DNA of 64,000 bases from NCBI RefSeq assembly GCF_003762835.1, contig NZ_RJWA01000002.1, forward strand, positions 62,001 through 126,000, given 5' to 3'. This stretch comes from Micromonospora sp. HM5-17 (GTDB lineage Bacteria; Actinomycetota; Actinomycetes; Mycobacteriales; Micromonosporaceae). The stretch's first letter is position 1, and every line of letters starts with the position of its first letter. The position numbers and the translations under genes were made by a program. The notes below the pieces were generated by a model. It was given only the letters and a program-made list of their open reading frames with translations, did not search any database and had not been told where the DNA came from. Shown here one piece after another: positions 8,971 to 16,754 of this stretch.

Positions 8971-9791
8971 GCGTCGGCCCCGGCCAGCCGGCTGGCCGCG
9001 CCCGCCGCCGGGTCCGGGCCCAGGGCCGGCCCCGCCGGACCGGTCAGCGCGGCGGTGTGCGGTCCGACGCCGAGGGCGATCGCGGCGCGCAGGTCCGGCA
9101 GGGTGTCGACGTCCCGGCGCAGGGTCGGCCAGGCGCCGGTGAGCGGGCGGGCGCCCGAATTGGCGTGCGCCGCCGCCGAGTTGGGGCCGAACCGGGGGTC
9201 CAGTGCGGTCCCCGGGGCCGAGGTGAGCAGCACCGTTCCGGTGCCCGGGGCGTCGGCGACGAATCGGCGTACGTCCGGGGCGCCGGCGGGCCGGGGCCGG
9301 GGGGTACCGCCGCCCGGACCGATGCCGTGGCCCGCGGCGGCGTCGTCACCGGTGCGGCGCGGACCGGTCGTGCCGGCCCGGGCAGCGGTTCCGTCCTCGT
9401 CGCCGGGGCCACCCGACCCGGCCGAGGCGGCCCGAAGCGCCTCGGCCAACTCGGCCGGTCGAAGGGCCGGCAGGTCGGCGGTGAGTGCGGCCACCCACCC
9501 GTTCACGGCCTGGGCGGCGCCGTGCGCGAACGCCGCGTTCAGCCCGGCGGTCGACGGCTCCGGCACGATCCGGGCACCGAGCCCGCCCAGCACCCGGGCG
9601 GCCTCGGGGTCGTCGGTCACCACCAGCACCTCGGTCACCGGTGCGCAGGCGAGTACGGCGCTGACGGTGTCGGCGGCCAGGGCCACGGCGAGCGACTCGT
9701 GCCGTACCCCGGCCAGCGCCCCCCGCAGCCGGCTCTTGGCCCGCGCCAGGCGCTTGACCGGGATCACCACGGTCCAGTTCGGCTCAGGCAC
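8967..9791 (-). CDS. cofC: Phosphoenolpyruvate/2-phospholactate guanylyltransferase (F420 synthesis)
   Basis: A 274-residue CofC/FbiD-type nucleotidyltransferase with the N-terminal signature WTVVIPVKRLARAKSRLRG. It also has VLVVTDDPEAARVLGGLGARIVPEP and ALTADLPALRPAELAEAL, typical of the GTP-binding fold. The enzyme activates PEP or phospholactate with GTP for FbiA in coenzyme F420 biosynthesis. A Gly/Pro-rich insert lies at about residues 120-165 and lengthens it relative to the usual 210-220 residues. Its place between ppk and gpsA matches mycobacterial Rv2983. It overlaps the downstream cold-shock-like gene by four bases. Confidence 0.87.
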   Translation of the reverse strand: MPEPNWTVVIPVKRLARAKSRLRGALAGVRHESLAVALAADTVSAVLACAPVTEVLVVTDDPEAARVLGGLGARIVPEPSTAGLNAAFAHGAAQAVNGWVAALTADLPALRPAELAEALRAASAGSGGPGDEDGTAARAGTTGPRRTGDDAAAGHGIGPGGGTPRPRPAGAPDVRRFVADAPGTGTVLLTSAPGTALDPRFGPNSAAAHANSGARPLTGAWPTLRRDVDTLPDLRAAIALGVGPHTAALTGPAGPALGPDPAAGAASRLAGADA

Positions 9792-9967
9792 ACGGCAATC
9801 CTGCCAGCCGCGCCCGGTACGCCGGCGGGCGCCGGACCGCGTGCGGCGTACCCCTCACTGGCCGCACCCAGGGCGAGCAGGCATGATTTCGCTGCGGGCG
9901 GTGAGGCGACGTCCCGCCCCGACGCCCCGGGCGGCCGGGCCAGGGCAGGGAAGTACGAGGAGGCGCA

Positions 9968-10714
9968 GTGGCACGGCGCAGGCTGGGGTTCTGGCGGCGT
10001 TTCGTCGTGGTGACGGTGAAGCCCGTGCTGACCGTCTGGACACGGCGAACCTGGCGGGGCATGGAGCACATACCCGCCTCCGGCGGCGTGATCATCGTGC
10101 CGAACCACCTGTCCCACGCCGACCCACTGGTCTCGGCGCACTTCATCTACGACGCCGGCCGCTGGCCGCAGTTTCTCGGCAAGGCGAGCGTGTTCCGGGT
10201 GCCGGTCGTCGGTCGGATCCTGCTCCGGTGCAGGCAGATCCCGGTGGAGCGGGGCACCGTCGACGCGGCCCGGTCCCTGGAGGCCCTGGAAGCGGCGGTC
10301 CGGGACGGCGGCGCGGTGGTGATCTACCCCGAGGGGACCACGACCCGTGAGCCCGACCTCTGGCCGATGCGGGGCAAGACGGGCGTGGCGCGGCTGGCGC
10401 TGGCCACCGGCGCTCCGGTGATCCCGGTCGCGATGTGGGGGCCGGAGAAGATCTTCGACCCCCGGACCAAGAAGCTCAGCCTCCGGCCGAGGATTCCGGT
10501 CACCGTGGTGGCCGGTCCTCCGGTCGACCTGAGCCCCTGGGCCGGTGCGACGCCGAGTCGGGCCGTTCTGGACGAGATGACCGACGCCATCATGCTGCGG
10601 CTGCGGGACATGCTCGCCGAGATCCGTGGTGGGACGCCACCGCCGCTCTGGTCCCCGCCGGCGAAACGGCGGGCCGGCGAGCACGCCGGAGAGTCCGCCG
10701 GAGGTGCGGCATGA
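9968..10714 (+). CDS. plsC: 1-acyl-sn-glycerol-3-phosphate acyltransferase family protein
   Basis: A 248-residue PlsC-type acyltransferase. The catalytic HX4D is H47-LSHA-D52 ([10 protein letters not shown]) and the phosphate-binding block is [13 protein letters not shown]. An N-terminal hydrophobic stretch with basic residues suggests membrane association. The GTG start follows GAGGAGGCGCA. It overlaps gpsA as ATGA, so glycerol-3-phosphate formation and its acylation are coupled in one operon for phospholipid synthesis. Confidence 0.92.
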   Translation: MARRRLGFWRRFVVVTVKPVLTVWTRRTWRGMEHIPASGGVIIVPNHLSHADPLVSAHFIYDAGRWPQFLGKASVFRVPVVGRILLRCRQIPVERGTVDAARSLEALEAAVRDGGAVVIYPEGTTTREPDLWPMRGKTGVARLALATGAPVIPVAMWGPEKIFDPRTKKLSLRPRIPVTVVAGPPVDLSPWAGATPSRAVLDEMTDAIMLRLRDMLAEIRGGTPPPLWSPPAKRRAGEHAGESAGGAA

Positions 10715-11706
10715 GTCACGCCGTCGTGCTCGGTGCCGGATCCTGGGGTACGGCCTTCGCCAAGGTCCTCGCCGACGCGGGCCGGAAGGTGGTGCTCTGG
10801 GCCCGCCGGCCGGCGGTGGCCGAGGCGATCCGCAACACCGGTAGCAACCCCGACTACCTCCCCGGGCTGCGGCTGCCGCCCACCGTCCGGGCCACCGCCG
10901 ACGCCGCCGAGGCCATCACCGGCGCCGACCTCGTGGTGCTGGCCGTGCCGGCGCAGACCCTGCGCGGCAACCTGGCCGGCTGGGTGCCGTACCTGGAGCC
11001 CGACTCGACGCTCGTCTCGCTGATGAAGGGGATCGAGCTCGGCACCACCAAGCGGATGAGCGAGGTCATCGTCGAGACCGCCGGGGTCGACCCGAGCCGG
11101 GTGGTGGTGGTCTCCGGGCCGAACCTGGCCCCCGAGATCGCCGCCGAGCAGCCGGCCGCGACGGTGGTCGCCTGCACCGACATGGACCGGGCGACGCTGG
11201 TGCAGTCCTCGATCAGCACGCCGTACCTCCGGCCCTACACCAACGACGACGTGGTCGGCTGCGAACTGGGCGGCGCGGTGAAGAACGTGATCGCGTTGGC
11301 CGCCGGGATCGCGGCCGGGATGGGCCTCGGCGACAACACCCGGGCGACCCTGATCACCCGGGGTCTGGCCGAGACCGCCCGGCTCGGCGTCGCGCTCGGG
11401 GCCGACCCGCTCACCTTCGCCGGACTGGCCGGCATGGGCGACCTGGTCGCCACCTGCTCGTCGCCGCTGTCCCGCAACCGGACCTTCGGGGAACACCTCG
11501 GGCGGGGGGAGAACCTGGAGCAGGCGCAGTCGGCGACCCGGCAGACCACCGAGGGGGTCAAGAGCTGCCTGGCGATCCGCGACCTCTCCCGGGCCAACGG
11601 GGTGGAGATGCCGATCACCGAGCAGGTCGAGCGGATCTGCCACGAGGGCGCCGACCCGCGGGACGCGATGGCGGTGTTGATGAGCCGTAAGCCGCGGCCC
11701 GAGTAG
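10711..11706 (+). CDS. gpsA: NAD(P)-dependent glycerol-3-phosphate dehydrogenase
   Basis: A 331-residue enzyme reducing dihydroxyacetone phosphate to sn-glycerol 3-phosphate. The Rossmann motif [18 protein letters not shown] opens the protein. The catalytic lysine region is [17 protein letters not shown], and the substrate loop is [17 protein letters not shown]. The ATG at 10711 overlaps the plsC stop. The length and C-terminus ([19 protein letters not shown]) are normal. Confidence 0.96.
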   Translation: MSHAVVLGAGSWGTAFAKVLADAGRKVVLWARRPAVAEAIRNTGSNPDYLPGLRLPPTVRATADAAEAITGADLVVLAVPAQTLRGNLAGWVPYLEPDSTLVSLMKGIELGTTKRMSEVIVETAGVDPSRVVVVSGPNLAPEIAAEQPAATVVACTDMDRATLVQSSISTPYLRPYTNDDVVGCELGGAVKNVIALAAGIAAGMGLGDNTRATLITRGLAETARLGVALGADPLTFAGLAGMGDLVATCSSPLSRNRTFGEHLGRGENLEQAQSATRQTTEGVKSCLAIRDLSRANGVEMPITEQVERICHEGADPRDAMAVLMSRKPRPE

Positions 11707-11730
11707 CGGCACCGAGCCGAGGGGGGTCTG

Positions 11731-12858
11731 ATGTCCGACCGATCGACACCCGGTGACGGCACCCGGTGCGTGCACGCCGGCCTGCCGGAACCGACACCCG
11801 GCGAGCCGTTCCTGCCCGGCCCGGTCTTCGCCGCCCCGTACCACCTGGACCCGGCGGCCGGGCCGGAGGCGACCCCGAACGGCTACGGCCGCCCGGACAA
11901 CCCGACCCGACGGCGGTTGGAGGCCGCGATCGGGGAGCTGGAGGGGGGCGAGGCGCTCGCCTTCGCCAGTGGACAGGCGGCGCTCACCGCCGTGCTGCTG
12001 CCGCTGCTGCGCCCCGGCGACACCGTGCTGCTTCCCACCGACGGGTACTTCCCGGTGCGGGCGTTCGCCACCGAGACCCTGGCCAGCCTCGGGGTGCAGG
12101 TCCGGTTCGTACCGACCGCCGGGCCGTACCCGGCGTTCGACGGCGTACGGCTGATCCTGGTCGAGACGCCCGCCAACCCGGGGCTGGACGTCTGCGACGT
12201 GACCGACCTCGCCGAGCGCGCGCACGCGGCCGGCGCGCTGCTGGCGGTCGACAACACCACCGCGACCCCGCTCGGGCAGCGACCGCTCGACCTCGGTGCC
12301 GACCTGGTGGTCGCCTCCGGCACGAAGGCGCTGACCGGGCACTCCGACCTGCTGCTCGGGTACGTCGCGAGTCGCGCCGCCGAGCTGCTGGAACCGATCC
12401 GGGCCTGGCGGACCACCACCGGCGCGATCCCGGGGGCCTTCGACGCCTGGCTGGCGCACCGATCGCTCGCCACCCTCGACCTGCGGCTGACCCGGCAGAG
12501 CGCCAACGCCGCGGCGGTCGCGGCGGCGCTGCGGGCCCGCACCGACGTCACCGGCGTACGATGGCCCGGCCTGCCCGACGACCCGGCGTACCCGGTGGCG
12601 AGCCGGCAGATGCGGCGCTTCCCCGGTGTGGTGTCGTTCGACCTGGGCAGCGCCGACCGTGTGGCCCGGTTCCTCGCCGCGAGCAGGCTGGTCTTCGCGG
12701 CGACCTCCTTCGGCGGCCTGCACACCACCGCCGACCGGCGTGCCCAGTGGGGGGACGACGTCCCCGCGGGCTTCCTGCGCTTCTCCTGCGGCATCGAGGA
12801 CACCGCCGACCTGCTCGCCGATCTGACCGCCGCGCTCGACGCCGCCGGGGAGCCGTAG
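11731..12858 (+). CDS. Cystathionine gamma-lyase-like PLP enzyme
   Basis: A 375-residue fold-type I PLP enzyme of the Cys/Met-metabolism family. It has YGRPDNPTRRRLEAAIGELE, the PLP-phosphate-binding region FASGQAALTAVLL, LVETPANPGLDVCDV, and the Schiff-base lysine K199 in VVASGTKALTGHSD. Members include cystathionine gamma-synthase, cystathionine lyases and methionine gamma-lyase; sequence alone does not fix which, though lyase is the usual annotation. It follows gpsA by 24 bases and may be co-transcribed. A hairpin follows the stop. Confidence 0.83.
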   Translation: MSDRSTPGDGTRCVHAGLPEPTPGEPFLPGPVFAAPYHLDPAAGPEATPNGYGRPDNPTRRRLEAAIGELEGGEALAFASGQAALTAVLLPLLRPGDTVLLPTDGYFPVRAFATETLASLGVQVRFVPTAGPYPAFDGVRLILVETPANPGLDVCDVTDLAERAHAAGALLAVDNTTATPLGQRPLDLGADLVVASGTKALTGHSDLLLGYVASRAAELLEPIRAWRTTTGAIPGAFDAWLAHRSLATLDLRLTRQSANAAAVAAALRARTDVTGVRWPGLPDDPAYPVASRQMRRFPGVVSFDLGSADRVARFLAASRLVFAATSFGGLHTTADRRAQWGDDVPAGFLRFSCGIEDTADLLADLTAALDAAGEP

Positions 12859-12877
12859 GAGGGGCCGTTCCCGGCCG

Positions 12878-12898
12878 GCCCCGCCTCCGCGGCGGGGC
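12878..12898 (+). terminator. Terminator after the PLP enzyme gene
   Basis: GCCCCGCC (12878-12885) and GGCGGGGC (12891-12898) form a perfect 8-bp stem with a 5-base loop, 20 bases after the stop. Confidence 0.65.
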
Positions 12899-13036
12899 GC
12901 GAGCGTGGACGCCGGGCCACGCAAACGGGGGATGTGGGAATTCCGCTGGTGCGGGAGGGTATGGACAACGGGCTCGGCCGGCACCGCCGAATCCGGTTCC
13001 GGCCCTCGCCGACCGCCGCACCCGGGAGGCAGGACA

Positions 13037-14098
13037 GTGGCAAACTCCGACATACCGGTCGTTGTGGGGCTCGACAACGGCGGCCACAGCAACAACGCGA
13101 CCGTGCTCGACGTCACCGGGCGGTTCCTGGTCGACACGCTGGTGGAGACCCCGTGTCAGGTGCTGGAGGGGCCGGAGGCGGCGGTCGAGGCACTCGCCCA
13201 GGCGATGCAGAAGGTTCTGGACCAAACCGGCACCCGTCGCGACCAGGTTCGGGCGGTCGGCCTCGACACTCCCGGCCCGGCCAGCGCCACCGGCGTCATC
13301 TCCTCGAGGGGCTCGACGAACTTCTCCCAGCCGGCCTGGCGCGGCTACGACATCCGCAGCGCCCTGGAGCGTCGGCTCGGCCTGCCGGTCGTCTACCACA
13401 ACGACGGCAACGCCGCCGCGCTCTACGCCCACCACACCTTCTTCGGGGACGACGCGGGGCACCGCTCCTCGGTCTCCGCGATCGTCGGCACCGGGCTCGG
13501 CGGCGGGGTGATCGAACGCGGGCAGGTGGTGACCGGGACGGCCGGGATGGCCGGCGAGCTGGGCCACGTGCACATCCCGATGTTCGGCCTGCTCGCCGAG
13601 GGGCAGCGGACCCCGCTCTGCAACTGCGGGTTCGCCGGCGACGCCGAGAGCGTCGCCTCGCTCACCGGGATCCGCCGCAACCTGCTGCCGTACTGGCTGA
13701 CCCGGTTTGTCGGCCACCCGCTCGGCGAACTGGAGCCGGGCGAGGCGGCCCGCCGGGTGCGGTCGTACGGTGTGGACGGCGACCCGATGGCGATCCGGAT
13801 CTTCGAGCAGCAGGCGATGGCGCTGGGCCGGCTCTTCACCATCGTGGCCAACGTCATCGACCCGGACGCGTACTTCGTCGGCGGCGGTGTGGTGGAGGCC
13901 CCGCCGCAGTTCCGGGAGTGGTTCCTGGCCACCGTCCGCGCCCACACCACGCTCCGGGTCGAACAGGAGGAGCGGGCCCGGTTCGCGCTGGTGCCCGACC
14001 TCGACATGGCCGGTGCGCGCGGCTCCGCGATCGCCGCGCTGGCGTTTCTGAACGGTGACACCACGCCGACGGGTGGACGGCGGGAGAGCTCCCGGTAG
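13037..14098 (+). CDS. ROK-family protein (sugar kinase-like)
   Basis: A 353-residue protein with the ROK/actin-like ATPase fold. It has VVGLDNGGHSNNATVLD (phosphate 1), VGLDTPGPAS, VYHNDGNAAALYAHH with the catalytic Asp region, VGTGLGGGVIERGQVVTGTAG, and the ROK metal-site start ELGHVHIP. The zinc motif is degenerate: CNCGFAGDAES has Asp where the usual CxCGxxGCxE has its third Cys. The GTG at 13037 was chosen because GGGAGGCAGG lies just before it; the open frame extends further upstream. No DNA-binding domain is present, so a kinase-like role is more likely than a repressor; the substrate is unknown. Confidence 0.8.
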   Translation: MANSDIPVVVGLDNGGHSNNATVLDVTGRFLVDTLVETPCQVLEGPEAAVEALAQAMQKVLDQTGTRRDQVRAVGLDTPGPASATGVISSRGSTNFSQPAWRGYDIRSALERRLGLPVVYHNDGNAAALYAHHTFFGDDAGHRSSVSAIVGTGLGGGVIERGQVVTGTAGMAGELGHVHIPMFGLLAEGQRTPLCNCGFAGDAESVASLTGIRRNLLPYWLTRFVGHPLGELEPGEAARRVRSYGVDGDPMAIRIFEQQAMALGRLFTIVANVIDPDAYFVGGGVVEAPPQFREWFLATVRAHTTLRVEQEERARFALVPDLDMAGARGSAIAALAFLNGDTTPTGGRRESSR

Positions 14099-14107
14099 GG
14101 CCAGCCT

Positions 14108-14129
14108 CACCCTGAGCCGCCTCAGGGTG
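14108..14129 (+). terminator. Terminator after the ROK gene
   Basis: CACCCTGAG (14108-14116) and CTCAGGGTG (14121-14129) form a perfect 9-bp stem closed by a CCGC tetraloop, 10 bases after the stop. Confidence 0.75.
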
Positions 14130-14199
14130 CCGGAACTCGGGGAACGGTCGGGGATCCCGCCGGAGTCTTTGGGCGGTGGCGGCGGACCAGGCTGGGTGC

Positions 14200-15111
14200 A
14201 TGAGCGTCGTACCCTTCCCTCCGTCGCGGAGTGCCCGGCCGCTCGCCGTGGTCGCGGCCGGTGGTCTGGTTCTGACGACGGTCCTCGGCATCGTCGCCCA
14301 CCTCGTACCGGCACCCGGGCTGAGCCCGGTGTCGCTGACCATCAGCGACTACGCCGTGTCGGACCGCGGCTGGCCGATGAACCTCGCGATCTTCCTCCTC
14401 GGCGCCACCTCGCTCGCCGTGCCGCTGGCGCTGCGGGCCGCGCGGACGACGGTGGGACGGCTGGTGGAGGTGCTCCTGCTGGCCTGGTGCCTGGGCCTGA
14501 TCACCGCGGCGCTGGTCCCGACCGATCCACTCGGGACGGTCGAGCTGAGCCCCACCGGCTACCTCCACCGGTACGTCTCGGTCGCGGCCTTCGTGGCGCT
14601 GCCGCTCGCCACCCTGCTGGCGGTACGTCGCCTCGCCGCCGATCCCCGCTGGTGCGGTGTCGTACCCCTGCTCCGTGCCCTCGCGGTGGTGAGCGTGCTG
14701 GGTCTGGGCGCGCTCTACTACGTCGCCTTCCCGGGTGACCGGGTGCTGATGGGGCTGGTGGAACGCCTTCTGGTCGGCACCGAGCTGGTGCTGCTGGCCG
14801 TTCTGGTCGGACGGCTGTGCCGGATTGCCGCCGCGCCCCCTGCCCGCCGGCCCGGACCGGCGGGGCAGGGGGCGGGGGCCCCGCGCCGGGGCGGGTGCCG
14901 AGTGCTGCCGGGGGGACGTGGCCCGGACACCCGCCAACCTCCCCCTGGTCAGGGGCGCGTTGGGGAGGCGGACAGCGCGGTGGTGAATGCGGTCCAGGCG
15001 CTCGGGGTGAAGCGGAGGACCGGGCCGGTGGTGTCCTTGGAGTCGCGGATCGCGACGGTGGGTGTGGCGGTGCCGTCGACGAGCAGGGCGAACTCGACAC
15101 AGGCGCCCTGA
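14200..15111 (+). CDS. DUF998-type integral membrane protein with run-on C-terminus
   Basis: From ATG 14200 the protein has about six hydrophobic segments: LAVVAAGGLVLTTVLGIVAH, LAIFLLGATSLAVPLAL, VLLLAWCLGLITAAL, VAAFVALPLATLLA, ALAVVSVLGLGALYYVAF and LVLLAVLVGRLC. It also has the DISDYAVSDRG-like LTISDYAVSDRGWPMN typical of DUF998. The membrane part ends near base 14830. The remaining 95 or so residues are Arg/Gly/Pro-rich, include a very strong hairpin (14835-14873), and run antisense through the DUF397 gene. They are probably read-through or reflect a frameshift or sequence error. Function of DUF998 is unknown. Confidence 0.65.
   Translation: MSVVPFPPSRSARPLAVVAAGGLVLTTVLGIVAHLVPAPGLSPVSLTISDYAVSDRGWPMNLAIFLLGATSLAVPLALRAARTTVGRLVEVLLLAWCLGLITAALVPTDPLGTVELSPTGYLHRYVSVAAFVALPLATLLAVRRLAADPRWCGVVPLLRALAVVSVLGLGALYYVAFPGDRVLMGLVERLLVGTELVLLAVLVGRLCRIAAAPPARRPGPAGQGAGAPRRGGCRVLPGGRGPDTRQPPPGQGRVGEADSAVVNAVQALGVKRRTGPVVSLESRIATVGVAVPSTSRANSTQAP
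14835..14873. terminator. Very strong terminator-like hairpin
   Basis: A 16-base left arm (14835-14850, beginning GCCCCCTG) and a right arm (14857-14873, ending CAGGGGGC) pair with a single G bulge around a 6-base loop. It lies inside the nominal 3' part of the DUF998 frame, downstream of the convergent DUF397 gene, and could end transcription from both sides. Confidence 0.6.
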
Positions 15112-15176
15112 TCGCCGCTGTGGCTGCTCTTCCGCCACCTGGCGCCGGCCAGCGACGCGGTCGTCTCCGGTGACAT
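14949..15176 (-). CDS. DUF397 domain protein
   Basis: A 75-residue protein matching the DUF397 signature: ARWRKSSHSGDQGACVEFA, followed by TVAIRDSKDTTGPVLRFTPSAWTAF. These proteins occur next to XRE-family regulators in Streptomyces and relatives, where such pairs (for example BldB/WhiJ-like loci) affect development. The ATG follows the regulator's stop by one base (TGAGATG), showing translational coupling. Biochemical function is unknown; it may be an antagonist or partner of the HTH protein. Confidence 0.9.
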   Translation of the reverse strand: MSPETTASLAGARWRKSSHSGDQGACVEFALLVDGTATPTVAIRDSKDTTGPVLRFTPSAWTAFTTALSASPTRP

Positions 15177-15177
15177 C

Positions 15178-16023
15178 TCACAGTCCTTTCAGCAGGCGGT
15201 TGATGGTGTCGCGGCTCTCCGCGGGACTCAGCGCGACGGCCCGCAGATGCTCCATGATCTTCGTGCAGGTCCGCAGATCGTGCGGCCGGTCGAGGATCAG
15301 TTGGCCGGCGACCGTCTCGACGGAGGCGAGGATCGGGTCCTCGGGGTCGGCGAACTCGAGGATGTGCAGTGAGCCGCGGGTGCCCCGGTGGTAGCCGGCC
15401 CGCAGCGGGATGACCTGGATGGTGACGTTCGGCAGCTCCGAGGTCTTGAGGAGGCTCCGGAGCTGCGCGGCCATCACCGCCTCGCCGCCGACGGGACGGA
15501 GCAGCGCGCCCTCGTCGACGATGGCGTCGAAGATGGGTGGGTCGGGCTCCTTCAGCCGCTCCTGACGGCCGAGCCGGATCTGGACTCGCTGCTCCACCTC
15601 GTCGTCGGCGAGGGTGTGCGGGCCGCCCCGCATGATCGCCCGGATGTACTCCGGAGTCTGGAGTAGGCCGGGGACGACGGATGGCTCGAAGTTGGCGATC
15701 GCCGTCGCCTCGGCCTCGACGGCGATGAAGTCGATGGTCCGGCGGTCCAGGATGTACGAGTACGAGACCCACCAGCCCGGTTTCCGTGCCTCCTTGGCGA
15801 GCTGGACCATGTCCTCGATCTCGCTCTCCGGCCGCTGGTAGAGGGTCAGCAGCGCGCGTACCGTGGCCGGGCTGACGATGGTCTGCGCGTTCTCGTACCG
15901 GGAGAGCGTGCTGCGGGTGCTGTTGATCTCGTCGGCGGCCTGCTCGAGGGTGAACCCGGCGGCCTCGCGGGCGTGGCGGAGGGCGATGCCGAGCCGGCGG
16001 GCCCGGAAGGACTTCGGAGCCAT
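15178..16023 (-). CDS. Helix-turn-helix (XRE) regulator with DUF5753 domain
   Basis: A 281-residue protein. Residues 8-65 form an XRE-type helix-turn-helix (RLGIALRHAREAAGFTLEQA, then STLSRYENAQTIVSPATVRAL). The C-terminal two thirds are a DUF5753 ligand/partner domain including EAEATAIANFEPSVVPGLLQTPEY and GSLHILEFADPEDPILASVE. Such proteins pair with DUF397 partners, which here follows directly. The upstream spacer (16024-16249) carries inverted repeats that could be its own operator. Confidence 0.92.
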   Translation of the reverse strand: MAPKSFRARRLGIALRHAREAAGFTLEQAADEINSTRSTLSRYENAQTIVSPATVRALLTLYQRPESEIEDMVQLAKEARKPGWWVSYSYILDRRTIDFIAVEAEATAIANFEPSVVPGLLQTPEYIRAIMRGGPHTLADDEVEQRVQIRLGRQERLKEPDPPIFDAIVDEGALLRPVGGEAVMAAQLRSLLKTSELPNVTIQVIPLRAGYHRGTRGSLHILEFADPEDPILASVETVAGQLILDRPHDLRTCTKIMEHLRAVALSPAESRDTINRLLKGL

Positions 16024-16096
16024 GCATCGATCCTGTCATAGGGAGACGGGAATGTGTGCATGAGAGAACGGTGATGAGAGTTGCATTCACGCGTTC

Positions 16097-16133
16097 ACAA
16101 CTGGCAATCTGTTGTCACATCCTCACTGCCAGT
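16097..16133. promoter_or_regulatory. Inverted repeats in the HTH gene's upstream spacer (candidate operator)
   Basis: ACAAC (16097-16101) and GTTGT (16111-16115) are symmetric about a 9-base core. ACTGGCA (16100-16106) is also mirrored by TGCCAGT (16127-16133). The spacer is visibly less GC-rich than its surroundings, as expected for a regulatory region between divergent genes. Confidence 0.4.
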
Positions 16134-16249
16134 GGTCGTGTCGACGGTGGCTGTGAGTGATCAGAGGGGAATGAGGCGCACGGCGACCGGAGCTTCCCGT
16201 ACCCGGTCGCCGTGTCCCTTCCCGCGGCTTGCGGACCTGGGGGTAGCAG

Positions 16250-16426
16250 ATGACCGTGACCCGGTGTTGGCCCCGGGTGTCCCGGTGCCGGTGGTGCGCC
16301 CAGCCCGTGCTCCGGGACAACGACGGAGCGTGGATTCACGCCGATCTGGCCTACGTGTGCCGGGACCGCGGGGGCGGACTCGCCGCCACGACCGCCGAGC
16401 CCGAGGCGGCGCACCGTGCGGGCTGA
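16250..16426 (+). CDS. Small cysteine-containing hypothetical protein
   Basis: A 58-residue frame from ATG 16250 that contains CRWC (residues 13-16) plus Cys at 6 and 37, with Trp, His and Asp in ...DGAWIHADLAYVCRDR. The pattern resembles a tiny zinc-ribbon or treble-clef protein. I recall similar small proteins in Micromonosporaceae beside HTH/DUF397 genes, but cannot verify this. The GGGGGTAGC stretch upstream is a weak ribosome-binding site. Function unknown. Confidence 0.55.
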   Translation: MTVTRCWPRVSRCRWCAQPVLRDNDGAWIHADLAYVCRDRGGGLAATTAEPEAAHRAG

Positions 16427-16486
16427 CCGACGTCCCGGTGGTGGATGCTGGCCCCCCTGCCGGGCCCGGTGGTGGGGATCGCCCTG

Positions 16487-16705
16487 ATGACCCGGTATCT
16501 CGTCGTCCTCACCGACGTACGACCGCTGACCAAGGAGGGCCGGGACGAGCGGATCGAGCCGGAGCGGCGCCGGCAGGTGGTGGGCGCGACGAGTCGTGAG
16601 GCCGCGGAGCGGATCGCCGCCGCCTTCGCCGCGCTCGGCATGGTCCGGGCGGGGCGGCAGCGGGTCAAGGTGCTCGCCGTCGGCCGCCGCCGCGTCGAGC
16701 CGTGA
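16487..16705 (+). CDS. Small hypothetical protein
   Basis: A 72-residue frame beginning MTRYLVVLTDVRPLTKEGRD, followed by a predicted helix (ATSREAAERIAAAFAALGMV) and a basic end. The start at 16487 was preferred over 16445 because GGTGGGG stands upstream and the residues before it are low-complexity. It lies 60 bases after the CRWC gene on the same strand and may share its transcript. No family recognised. Confidence 0.5.
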   Translation: MTRYLVVLTDVRPLTKEGRDERIEPERRRQVVGATSREAAERIAAAFAALGMVRAGRQRVKVLAVGRRRVEP

Positions 16706-16754
16706 GGTGGAACCCGCCGTACCGGCCCGACCGCCCGGTCGGGCCGGTACGCGG

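Noticed and set aside
10324-13137. Minus-strand open frame of 937 codons
   Set aside because: It runs antisense through plsC, gpsA and the PLP gene, all of which have clear family motifs.
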